Below, in pieces: positions 1-6,332 of a DNA stretch of 10,004 nt. This DNA comes from Bacteroidota bacterium. GTDB lineage: Bacteria; Bacteroidota; Bacteroidia; Cytophagales; Cyclobacteriaceae. The translations under genes and the position numbers were made by a program. The stretch lies in the NCBI GenBank assembly GCA_027297025.1, contig JAPUIM010000402.1, positions 1-10,004 on the forward strand. The letters are read 5' to 3'. The first letter of the stretch is position 1. The number at the start of each line of letters is the position of its first letter. The notes below the pieces were generated by a model. That model did not search any database. It saw only the letters and a program-made list of their open reading frames with translations, and was not told where the DNA came from.

Positions 1-137
1 CGGAAAACCGGGAAAGTGAAGAGGTGATACTTCGGTATTCCGGGTACCCATTGATCTTAAAGATCCGACAAGAAGATCGTATTGATTCAGAGGTTATAGA
101 AAAATACGCGCACCAACTATTAAAAGATTGGAAATGA
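1..137 (+). CDS. bioD: C-terminal fragment, probable dethiobiotin synthetase BioD
   Basis: Only the last 44 residues are visible; the gene begins before the window and the first two bases belong to a split codon. The peptide contains SEEVILRYSGYPLILKIR, then an acidic stretch and a final helix ending KYAHQLLKDWK. This resembles the end of BioD, where a strand-helix unit carrying 'I...SG.P.L..I' is followed by a C-terminal helix. BioD is the ATP-dependent enzyme that closes the ureido ring of 7,8-diaminononanoate to give dethiobiotin, the step directly after BioA. Its stop codon overlaps the bioA start in an ATGA arrangement, which implies co-transcription and translational coupling and supports a biotin gene. 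The assignment rests on a weakly conserved tail plus context; no ATP-binding motif is inside the window, so another biotin-operon protein is not excluded. Confidence 0.65.
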   Translation, partial: ENRESEEVILRYSGYPLILKIRQEDRIDSEVIEKYAHQLLKDWK

Positions 138-1420
138 AAAAAGTTGATTCCCTGGTAGATAGAGATAAAAAAAGTGTCTGGCACCCGTTTACCTCATTGG
201 AAAGTCCTTTGCCGGTAATTCCTATTAGATCTGCTAAAGGAGTTTACCTATATACTGAGGAAGGTGAGAAAATTTTGGATGCCATCTCTTCCTGGTGGGT
301 GAATATCCATGGCCATGCCCACCCTAAGATAGCACAGGCCATATCGGATCAAGCGCAAAAACTTGAACAGGTAATTTTTGCAGGATTTACTCACGAACCC
401 GCCATTAAGTTGGCGGAGAATTTATTAAACATTTTACCTTCAGATCAACAGAAGGTATTTTATTCTGACGACGGCAGTACCTCAGTGGAAGTGGCTTTGA
501 AGTTGGCCATTCAATATTGGCAGAACCAAGAAATAACTTCCAAAAAACGCATTATAGCTTTCGATGGCGCTTATCACGGTGACACTTTTGGCGCTATGTC
601 GATTGGTGAAAGGGGTAGTTTTAACCTTCCTTTTGCGTCCTACCTATTTGAAGTGGATTTTGTGGATTTTCCTCAAAAAAATAATCATGATAAATTGGTG
701 GGATCCTTTAAGGACCTGGCCGGGACTGGAGAAGTGGCCGCCTTTATTTTTGAACCACTGGTGCAGGGAGCTGCAGGTATGCGAATGTATGACCCTGACA
801 TTTTGGATCAACTAGTTGGAATTGCCCGGGATAGTGATATTATCAGTATTGCCGATGAAGTGATGACTGGTTTTGGAAGGACCGGTAGGTTATTCGCCTC
901 CCAATACTTGGAAAATCAACCGGACATATTTTGTCTTTCCAAGGGTATAACCGGTGGAACACTTCCCTTGGGAGTAACTACTTGCTCACAAAAGATAGTC
1001 GAGGCTTTCCTCTCTGCAGATTCATCCAAGACATTTTTCCATGGGCATTCTTATACCGCCAACCCGCTGGCCTGTGCTGCGGCCAATGCCAGTTATGAGA
1101 TTTTGTTACATGAGGATACAAAAAAGAACATAAAAAGGATAAGCGCTAGGCATTTGGAATTTGCCAACTCGCTCCAAGGTCATAAAAAATTGAAAGACGT
1201 TCGATGTCTAGGGACCATATTGGCTTTGGAAATTGGCACCTCGGGGCAGACTTCATATTTCAATAAGGTGCGAGATAAAATTTATCAATACGCCATGAAT
1301 AGGGGTATTTTAATACGCCCATTGGGTAATGTAGTATATGTAATGCCCCCTTATGTAATTACTGATGAACAATTGGATACTATATATGATTGCCTGCAGG
1401 GTATATTGGAAGTGGTGTGA
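134..1420 (+). CDS. bioA: Adenosylmethionine-8-amino-7-oxononanoate aminotransferase BioA
   Basis: A 428-residue class III (fold type I) PLP aminotransferase. It makes 7,8-diaminononanoate from 8-amino-7-oxononanoate with S-adenosylmethionine as amino donor, in the cytoplasm. Family marks are clear: WHPFTS at 16-21, SSWWVNIHGH at 52-61 (the W-W substrate pocket typical of BioA rather than other class III enzymes), the phosphate-binding SDDGSTSVE at 111-119, YHGD at 147-150, ADEV with the PLP-nitrogen Asp at 241, SKG with the Schiff-base Lys at 270, GHSYTANPLACAAA near 305-320, and Arg395 in RPLGNVVYVMPP, equivalent to the substrate-carboxylate Arg of E. coli BioA. Length matches the family (about 430). 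I chose ATG 134, which overlaps the upstream stop, over an in-frame TTG at 128. It appears to be the last gene of the biotin operon and ends 1 nt from an opposing gene. Confidence 0.96.
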   Translation: MKKVDSLVDRDKKSVWHPFTSLESPLPVIPIRSAKGVYLYTEEGEKILDAISSWWVNIHGHAHPKIAQAISDQAQKLEQVIFAGFTHEPAIKLAENLLNILPSDQQKVFYSDDGSTSVEVALKLAIQYWQNQEITSKKRIIAFDGAYHGDTFGAMSIGERGSFNLPFASYLFEVDFVDFPQKNNHDKLVGSFKDLAGTGEVAAFIFEPLVQGAAGMRMYDPDILDQLVGIARDSDIISIADEVMTGFGRTGRLFASQYLENQPDIFCLSKGITGGTLPLGVTTCSQKIVEAFLSADSSKTFFHGHSYTANPLACAAANASYEILLHEDTKKNIKRISARHLEFANSLQGHKKLKDVRCLGTILALEIGTSGQTSYFNKVRDKIYQYAMNRGILIRPLGNVVYVMPPYVITDEQLDTIYDCLQGILEVV

Positions 1421-1421
1421 G

Positions 1422-2171
1422 TTACTTTTTAATTACCCCGACTTTTAATATTATAGGCCAAAAAGCTTTCTTTTCTTGGGGACCATCGCCCCAAGTTTTG
1501 TCCAATTTATCTATTATCAAATCAACAGGATTTTGGCGTTTTTTCCGGATATAGTTCTGTACCGCCGACCAAGTGAGTAAATAATTGACTAACTGATCCA
1601 GGGTCCAACTTTTTTCCATTTGAAAACGGGGTGCTTCTACAACCGGAAAAGGGAATGGAATGGTTCTATAGCTTTGCTCGATGTATTTCCTTTCTAATGG
1701 CCAATAGGGACCCACCGTATTTTCATAAAAATGTCGGATAATGAGGTCCAACTGTTCATTAATATTTACCAATTCATAGGCCCATGCGGCTATTATAGAA
1801 TTCTTTTTGCCCACGCGATGAACCTCTTGGTAAAATTGAGAGAAATTAAACCAATGAAGGGCTTGGGCAACTGTTATTAAATCAATGCTGTTTTCTTTTA
1901 TGCCTGATTTTTCAGCGGCCGCTATTTTATAGTGGATATTAGGCTTATGAAAAGCATGTTTTATTTGTTCCTGGCTGGCATCGGTGGCAATAATTTGATG
2001 AAAATGAGGAGACAATGCCACTGCCGCTTGACCATTTCCGGTAGCTACATCCCATGCTTGTTCGTGGTTTTCCACCAATGACGACAACCATTTGAACAAC
2101 CCAGTAGGGTATTGGGGTCTTGAACGTGCGTATTCTCGGGCTTGAATCGAAAAATGATCCTTAAACTCCAT
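1422..2171 (-). CDS. Class I SAM-dependent methyltransferase, substrate unknown
   Basis: A 249-residue Rossmann-fold methyltransferase of the Methyltransf_11/25 type. Motif I is WDVATGNGQAA (41-51; DxxTGxG binds SAM), the acidic end of strand 2 is Asp65 in ATDAS, and motif II/IV is IDLITVAQALHWFN (97-110). The N-terminal 'F...A..YA..RPQYP' start and the ALHWF motif place it with the family that includes yeast trans-aconitate methyltransferase Tmt1 and Crg1-like enzymes; these methylate small carboxylic acids, but the substrate here cannot be read from sequence. The start is ATG at 2171 with AGGAAG five bases upstream, unusually Shine-Dalgarno-like for this phylum; a TTG one codon upstream is less likely. 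The gene lies 24 nt behind the E2 gene and is probably co-transcribed with it. Its stop codon is 1 nt from that of bioA. It could be confused with BioC because of that neighbour, but it is on the opposite strand and lacks an obvious link. Confidence 0.85.
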   Translation of the reverse strand: MEFKDHFSIQAREYARSRPQYPTGLFKWLSSLVENHEQAWDVATGNGQAAVALSPHFHQIIATDASQEQIKHAFHKPNIHYKIAAAEKSGIKENSIDLITVAQALHWFNFSQFYQEVHRVGKKNSIIAAWAYELVNINEQLDLIIRHFYENTVGPYWPLERKYIEQSYRTIPFPFPVVEAPRFQMEKSWTLDQLVNYLLTWSAVQNYIRKKRQNPVDLIIDKLDKTWGDGPQEKKAFWPIILKVGVIKK

Positions 2172-2195
2172 CAAATCTTCCTGAATTTGGAAAGA

Positions 2196-3527
2196 TTAGA
2201 TAATTCGATTTGAGTCAAATTTTTCCAGGTAGTCAGCTACTCTTCTTACAAACATCCCCCCCAACGAGCCATCAACCACACGATGGTCATAGGAATGGGA
2301 TAGAAACATTTTATGACGTATGCCTATGGTATCACCCTGAGGAGTTTCGATCACTGCCGGCTTTTTGGCTACGGTACCCAAAGCTAAAATGGCTACCTGG
2401 GGTTGAACGATGATGGGTGTTCCCATTACGTTGCCAAATTGGCCCACATTAGAAACGGTAAAGGTACCTCCAGACAACTCATCGGGCACTAATTTATTTT
2501 CCCTGGCTCTACGGGCCAGATCGTTGACCTTCTTGGTCAGACCCACAAGATTTAGGTAGTCTGCATTATGAATGACCGGTACTATTAAATTACCACTGGG
2601 CAAGGCCACTGCAACACCAATATTAATATCTTTTTTCCGGAAGATCTTGTTCCCATCTACCGAAATGTTGATCATCGGATAATCTTTTATAGCCCGTATT
2701 ACCGCTTCGATAAAAATAGGGGTGAGGGTTAAATTATCTCCCTCTTTTTGCTTGAAGTCATTTTTATTGCGGTTTCTCCATGCTACAATGTTGGTGACAT
2801 CAGCTTCCACAAAGGAAGTTACATGTGCCGAAATTCGTTTAGATTCAACCATTCTTTCGGCGATCATTCTCCTCATGCGGTCCATCTCTATGATCTCCGC
2901 CTCACCGCTTACAGTCAGAGGGGCTACGGTCAAGTCACTTTCTAGTTCAGGCTTAAGCTTATCGGTTTCTACCGTGGCGGGTGTCATTTCCCTGGTCTTA
3001 AGATAACCAAGGATATCCTTTTTTGATACTCTTCCTTCTTTTCCGGTGCCAGTTATGCCATCTAATTCCTGCATGGGTATATGCTCACTCCTGGCAATAT
3101 TCAAAACCAGCGGCGAGTAAAATCTTCCTCTCTCGGATCTTTCTAATACTGCTGCCCCATTTCCTTGTTGAACAGAGAGGCTGGGTGTTTCTTCTGCAAA
3201 TACCGGTTCCTTTATTACTTCTTGAGCCGGTAGGTCGTCTTCAATCGGTGGCATTACAACCTCAGTTGAATCCTCCTCTATTTTGCCATCAACACTTAAT
3301 ACCGCGATGGGTTTTCCTACTTCAACTACATCCCCCTCCTTTGCTAAAATCTCTTTAAGCACACCAGCATGGGTGGAAGGAATTTCTGTGTCCACTTTGT
3401 CAGTAGCAACTTCCAAAATAGACTCATCCTGCTCCACCTTGTCTCCTTCCTTTTTTAGCCATCCAAGGATGGTGGCTTCCATGATGCTTTCGCCCATTTT
3501 GGGCATGAGTATTTCAACTTGGACCAT
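2196..3527 (-). CDS. Dihydrolipoamide acyltransferase (E2) of a 2-oxo acid dehydrogenase complex
   Basis: A 443-residue E2 core subunit that moves acyl groups from E1 to CoA through a swinging lipoyl arm. Domains in order: one N-terminal lipoyl domain (about 2-78) with the lipoylated Lys44 in ATDKVDTE; an acidic, proline-containing linker (80-130); a peripheral subunit-binding domain for E1/E3 (about 137-175, SPLVLNIARSEHI, then GTGKEGRVSKKDIL); a second linker; and the CAT-like catalytic domain (about 210-440) with the active-site HSYDHRVVDG (His415, Asp419). The SYDHRVVDG form and the single lipoyl domain lean towards a branched-chain 2-oxo acid dehydrogenase E2 rather than the 2-oxoglutarate enzyme, but pyruvate cannot be excluded. 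No E1 or E3 gene is adjacent, so the partners are encoded elsewhere. A phylum-type promoter lies 33 nt upstream of the ATG. The methyltransferase gene follows 24 nt downstream. Confidence 0.93.
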   Translation of the reverse strand: MVQVEILMPKMGESIMEATILGWLKKEGDKVEQDESILEVATDKVDTEIPSTHAGVLKEILAKEGDVVEVGKPIAVLSVDGKIEEDSTEVVMPPIEDDLPAQEVIKEPVFAEETPSLSVQQGNGAAVLERSERGRFYSPLVLNIARSEHIPMQELDGITGTGKEGRVSKKDILGYLKTREMTPATVETDKLKPELESDLTVAPLTVSGEAEIIEMDRMRRMIAERMVESKRISAHVTSFVEADVTNIVAWRNRNKNDFKQKEGDNLTLTPIFIEAVIRAIKDYPMINISVDGNKIFRKKDINIGVAVALPSGNLIVPVIHNADYLNLVGLTKKVNDLARRARENKLVPDELSGGTFTVSNVGQFGNVMGTPIIVQPQVAILALGTVAKKPAVIETPQGDTIGIRHKMFLSHSYDHRVVDGSLGGMFVRRVADYLEKFDSNRII

Positions 3528-3559
3528 ACCGGTAATGTTAGTTGTCTATTCCAATAGGG

Positions 3560-3590
3560 CAAAAATACCTTATTTGGGCCGTTTTCTCAA
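3560..3590 (-). promoter_or_regulatory. Predicted Bacteroidota-type promoter for the E2 gene
   Basis: On the minus strand a TTG (3590-3588) is followed after 20 nt by TATTTTTG (3567-3560), a full match to the TAnnTTTG -7 element used by the primary sigma factor of Bacteroidota, with a spacer in the usual 19-21 range. A start of transcription would fall near 3553-3555 and leave a leader of about 27 nt before the E2 ATG at 3527. The -33 element overlaps the stop codon of cinA (3589-3587), so E2 and the methyltransferase can be transcribed independently of cinA. This is a pattern match by eye. Confidence 0.5.
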
Positions 3591-4840
3591 TTGTTTTGAA
3601 TTAAAGTTTGCCATACCATTCTCAATAGGGCATTGCTGGAATATTTAATATTCACATCCCTTAATTTCCCTAAAGTCAATTTTTTAGTGCTTAAAGAATG
3701 TCCATCTGCCAAGGTAATCCAAATAGTGCCTACCGGTTTTTCGTCCGTACCACCATCAGGGCCGGCAATGCCACTAATGGCTATGCCAATATCGGTTTTG
3801 AATCGTTTTCTTACGTTTTTGGCCATTTCGGTGACTGTTTCTTCACTAACTGCTCCGAAATCTTCCAAAGTTTGAACTTTTACCCCCAAGACGTCTATTT
3901 TAATTTGATCATCATAAGCTACCACTCCTCCTTTAAAATAGTTGGAACTACCGGGGATGCTGGTAATTAAGTGGGCAACATAACCCCCGGAGCAGCTTTC
4001 AGCCACGGAGATACTTTTTCCTTGCGCCGTCATCAGTTGACCAATCACTTTTTGCAGGGTATCCTGGTCGAATCCATATATGTACTTGCCGGCCAAAGGT
4101 ATTAATTGTTCAATTTGAGTTGCTATGTCCGATTCCAGTTGTACTTGTGGTTTACCACTTGCGGTAAGTCTTAATTTCACCTCTCCCAAACCTGGCAGGT
4201 ATGCCAGCTTTATATGAGAGGGCAATTTTTTCACCCAGGGTTGAATTTTGTCAGCTAACCATGATTCGCCTATTCCAGAGGTCTTGATGATCTTATGGAA
4301 AATTGGAGATGTGTGAAATTCTTTTTCTATCCTTGGTAATATTGCCTCTTTCATCAGGCCCTTCATTTCATGTGGGACACCGGGCATGGAAACAAAGACT
4401 TTACCCTCTTGTTCAAACCACATACCTGGAGCGCTGCCATTTTTATTGCTGATCATTTCGCATTTTTCTGGTAAAGCGGCCTGTTGCTTGTTGGTTTCAG
4501 ATAGAATAAATCCTCTTTTCTCAAATAAAACCCGGATTTCTGCCAAGGCCTGAGGGTTAATAGATATGGGGCAATCAAAATAATCAGCTAGGGCCTTTTT
4601 GGTAATGTCATCGTGGGTGGGTCCTAAACCTCCGGTGATTAAAACTAAATCTGCCCTGATGAAAGCCTCTTGGAAAGCAGCTATTATGGCCTTTTCGTTA
4701 TCTCCCACAGTTGTTTTTCTGATGGTCCTTACTCCAATCTCATCCAATGCTTCACTCATCCATTGGGAATTGGTGTCTATAATTTGTCCATACAATATTT
4801 CATCACCGATAGTGATGATCTCGGCATGCACTGGGTTCAT
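3587..4840 (-). CDS. cinA: CinA family protein: NMN deamidase with N-terminal nucleotide pyrophosphatase-like domain
   Basis: A full-length two-domain CinA of 417 residues. The N-terminal MoCF-biosynthesis-like (COG1058) domain spans about 1-170, with EIITIGDEILYGQI at 7-20, the conserved TGGLGPTHDDIT at 69-80 and MPGVPHEM further on. In characterised homologues it has ADP-ribose pyrophosphatase activity. The C-terminal PncC domain (about 255-415) carries SVAESCSGGYVAHLIT (Ser282 region), KGGVVAYDDQIK and SGIAGPDGGT (356-365). It deamidates nicotinamide mononucleotide to nicotinate mononucleotide, recycling the pyridine ring for NAD synthesis. Most relatives have SCTGG where this one has SCSGG, a mild change. 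The ATG at 4840 is followed directly by the family's usual start. The leader shows no Shine-Dalgarno. It is transcribed away from the lipoprotein gene and 59 nt ahead of E2. The name recalls competence-induced genes of Gram-positives; no competence role is implied here. Confidence 0.95.
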   Translation of the reverse strand: MNPVHAEIITIGDEILYGQIIDTNSQWMSEALDEIGVRTIRKTTVGDNEKAIIAAFQEAFIRADLVLITGGLGPTHDDITKKALADYFDCPISINPQALAEIRVLFEKRGFILSETNKQQAALPEKCEMISNKNGSAPGMWFEQEGKVFVSMPGVPHEMKGLMKEAILPRIEKEFHTSPIFHKIIKTSGIGESWLADKIQPWVKKLPSHIKLAYLPGLGEVKLRLTASGKPQVQLESDIATQIEQLIPLAGKYIYGFDQDTLQKVIGQLMTAQGKSISVAESCSGGYVAHLITSIPGSSNYFKGGVVAYDDQIKIDVLGVKVQTLEDFGAVSEETVTEMAKNVRKRFKTDIGIAISGIAGPDGGTDEKPVGTIWITLADGHSLSTKKLTLGKLRDVNIKYSSNALLRMVWQTLIQNN

Positions 4841-5038
4841 GTCTTATTTATTATATCCCTAATGCGAAAATAAGCTAAATCTTCATTTTGTCCACCACTC
4901 ACCTTTGTGATCCTCAGCGTATTAATAAATATTACCTATTAAACAGAAATTCAATAAATTAGATTATGGTTTTCGGACTAATGGAAGCAACCTTTCCTTA
5001 CCTTCAACTGTCTAAGTTTTTGAGTGAAAAGCATAAAA
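4841..5038. other. Divergent intergenic region between cinA and the lipoprotein operon
   Basis: About 198 bp, A+T-rich, that must hold promoters for cinA (leftward) and for the lipoprotein-sigma-anti-sigma operon (rightward). I see no exact TAnnTTTG on the plus strand. On the minus strand TATTTTCG at 4872-4865 is one base off the -7 consensus, but it has no TTG at the right distance. The absence of a clean housekeeping promoter on the right-hand side would be compatible with recognition by an alternative sigma factor such as the one encoded downstream. No coding potential or strong hairpin was found. Confidence 0.4.
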
Positions 5039-5731
5039 ATGAAGAGGATCTTAATTGTTTACCTTAAACTATTAATTACCATGGTGACCATTTTTTTGGT
5101 CAATGCATGGTTGTCGGGGTGTGATACCGTTGATGAAGATTTTCTGGGAGGGGACGATCAGATCGACTTACAAGCATTGGAAGCCCACACCTTGCCGGGG
5201 TTGCCAGCAGTTATTGACCTTTTGACCGGTATAAATTCAACTGTTCCCATCACGGTTAGAATTGCAGAGCAACCGCTTTCCGGCGTGCTTGAGTTTTTGG
5301 AGGAAGCGATCATATCGTATGAGCCGCAAAAAGATTTTGAGGGAGATGATTCATTCACTTATTCAATCTCATCGGAGAATATTCGTGAACCGGTGAGGAA
5401 TCAAGTGAATATCAGAGTTTCCCGGGATTTGAGCCGGTTTCCTTGCACTTTAATTGCACTTCCTGACACTGCTCGAACATTAAAAAACAGGCCCGTTACC
5501 ATAGATATTTTGGATAATGACAGGATTTGTGGGGGGATTTCCGTGGATCGAAGAGCATCCAGAATTATCGCTCATCCACTACACGGTTCCATTAGGTTTA
5601 GAGAGGGGAAAATCATATACCTGCCTGATAATAACTATGTAGGTCGAGACCGCTTTGCTTACCGGATTTGCTCCACTTCACCAGATTCGCTATGCAGCCG
5701 GGCCTTAGTAAGAATATTGGTAAGACCATGA
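5039..5731 (+). CDS. Lipoprotein with two tandem Ig-like (Big_9/cadherin-like) domains
   Basis: A 230-residue predicted lipoprotein. The N-terminus is a signal peptide: MKR, a hydrophobic stretch (4-25), then a lipobox WLSGC with the acylated Cys at 28, followed by an acidic tether (DTVDEDFLGGDD). Two similar domains follow. The second (about 138-228) is clear: PVTIDILDND, AHPLHGSI, GKIIYLPDNNYVGRDRFAYRIC and a terminal ALVRILV, the signature of Big_9/cadherin-like repeats found in many adhesive surface proteins. The first (about 50-127) is a diverged copy with ISYEPQKDFEGDDSFTYSI. Four more Cys (136, 164, 211, 219) are all in the second unit and could form disulfides. I chose ATG 5039; an in-frame GTG at 5024 would add five residues. 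The gene sits 46 nt ahead of an ECF sigma gene, so a role in envelope sensing or as an interaction partner of the downstream barrel protein is plausible but inferred. No enzyme motif is visible. Confidence 0.82.
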   Translation: MKRILIVYLKLLITMVTIFLVNAWLSGCDTVDEDFLGGDDQIDLQALEAHTLPGLPAVIDLLTGINSTVPITVRIAEQPLSGVLEFLEEAIISYEPQKDFEGDDSFTYSISSENIREPVRNQVNIRVSRDLSRFPCTLIALPDTARTLKNRPVTIDILDNDRICGGISVDRRASRIIAHPLHGSIRFREGKIIYLPDNNYVGRDRFAYRICSTSPDSLCSRALVRILVRP

Positions 5732-5747
5732 CTTGAATAAGGCCAAA

Positions 5748-5767
5748 TTCCGGGAGAGATCTCGGAA
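5748..5767 (+). promoter_or_regulatory. Hairpin with GNRA tetraloop in the leader of the sigma factor gene
   Basis: The arms TTCCGGGA (5748-5755) and TCTCGGAA (5760-5767) pair over 8 bp, with one G-U wobble, around the loop GAGA, a stable GNRA-class tetraloop. It lies in the 46-nt gap between the lipoprotein stop and the sigma ATG and ends 10 nt before that ATG. No U-tract follows, so it is not an intrinsic terminator. It may stabilise the 3' end of the upstream message, mark an RNA processing site, or limit ribosome access to the sigma start codon. Function is inferred from position only. Confidence 0.4.
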
Positions 5768-5777
5768 ATGACACTGC

Positions 5778-6332
5778 ATGTATAGCGACCAGGAATTAGT
5801 AAAACTTTGCCAGCAAAATAACGCAAAGGCCCAAAGGGAGTTGTACGAGAAGTACAAATCTCGTTTGATGGGGCTAAGTGTGCGCTATACAAAATTGCGC
5901 GAGGAGGCGGAGGATGTGTTCCAGGAAGCTTATGTGAAGATCTTTAAAAATATCAAACAGCTACAAAAGGTGGAATCCTTAGAAAAATGGATGAAACAGA
6001 CCCTGGTAAATACAGCCATCAACTACTACCATAAGCACAAAAGGCATAAAGGTCATGTAGATTATGAAGTGGTCCAAATCGCCAATGCTGATTATGAAAA
6101 GATTATTGGACGATTAGCCAATGACGAATTACTCACCGTAATCAATAGGTTGCCGGAGGGTTATAAAATGGTTTTCAACCTGTATGTGATAGAAAATTAC
6201 AATCATAAAGAAATAGGCGAAATGCTCAAGATTTCTGAAAATACTTCGAAATCACAATTGAGCAGAGCTAAAGTATTTTTGAAAAAGGAATTGGAAAATT
6301 TAGGAATTAAAAAATTTGAACGAGATGTCTGA
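5778..6332 (+). CDS. ECF-type RNA polymerase sigma factor
   Basis: A 184-residue extracytoplasmic-function sigma factor with only regions sigma-2 and sigma-4. Sigma-2 covers about 20-90: RELYEKYKSRLMGLSVRYTKLREEAEDVFQEAY (region 2.1-2.2, core polymerase binding), then ESLEKWMKQTLVNTAINYYHKHKRHK (region 2.3-2.4, -10 recognition and melting). Sigma-4 covers about 117-172: INRLPEGYKMVFNLYVIENYNHKEIGEMLKISENTSKSQLSRAKVFLKK, with the helix-turn-helix at roughly 142-168 for -35 contact. Length is typical. The start is ATG 5778; no Shine-Dalgarno is visible. The gene overlaps the next by 8 nt, as expected for a sigma/anti-sigma pair made in fixed ratio, and follows the lipoprotein by 46 nt. It is probably held inactive by the N-terminus of the downstream protein and released by an envelope signal. 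Which promoters it uses cannot be told here. Confidence 0.93.
   Translation: MYSDQELVKLCQQNNAKAQRELYEKYKSRLMGLSVRYTKLREEAEDVFQEAYVKIFKNIKQLQKVESLEKWMKQTLVNTAINYYHKHKRHKGHVDYEVVQIANADYEKIIGRLANDELLTVINRLPEGYKMVFNLYVIENYNHKEIGEMLKISENTSKSQLSRAKVFLKKELENLGIKKFERDV

Noticed and set aside
128..133. TTG start for bioA at 128
   Set aside because: The ATG at 134 forms a standard ATGA overlap with the upstream stop and gives the usual N-terminal length.
1422..2171. Methyltransferase as BioC of the biotin pathway
   Set aside because: It is next to bioA but on the opposite strand in a different transcription unit, and its HFS..A.EYARSRPQYP start and ALHWF motif fit the Tmt1/Crg1-like group better than BioC.
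2722..3358. Plus-strand open frames opposite the E2 gene
   Set aside because: They lie fully antisense to a conserved gene, have biased low-complexity composition and resemble no protein family; they are shadows of the E2 coding frame.
4865..4872. TATTTTCG as the cinA -7 promoter element
   Set aside because: One mismatch to TAnnTTTG and no TTG at 19-21 nt upstream; too weak to annotate.
5024..5038. GTG start for the lipoprotein gene
   Set aside because: It adds only five residues (VKSIK) before an ATG that already gives a good signal peptide (MKR, hydrophobic core, lipobox). ATG at 5039 is preferred.
5748..5767. Hairpin as an intrinsic terminator of the lipoprotein gene
   Set aside because: It is followed by AATGACACTGC rather than a T-tract.
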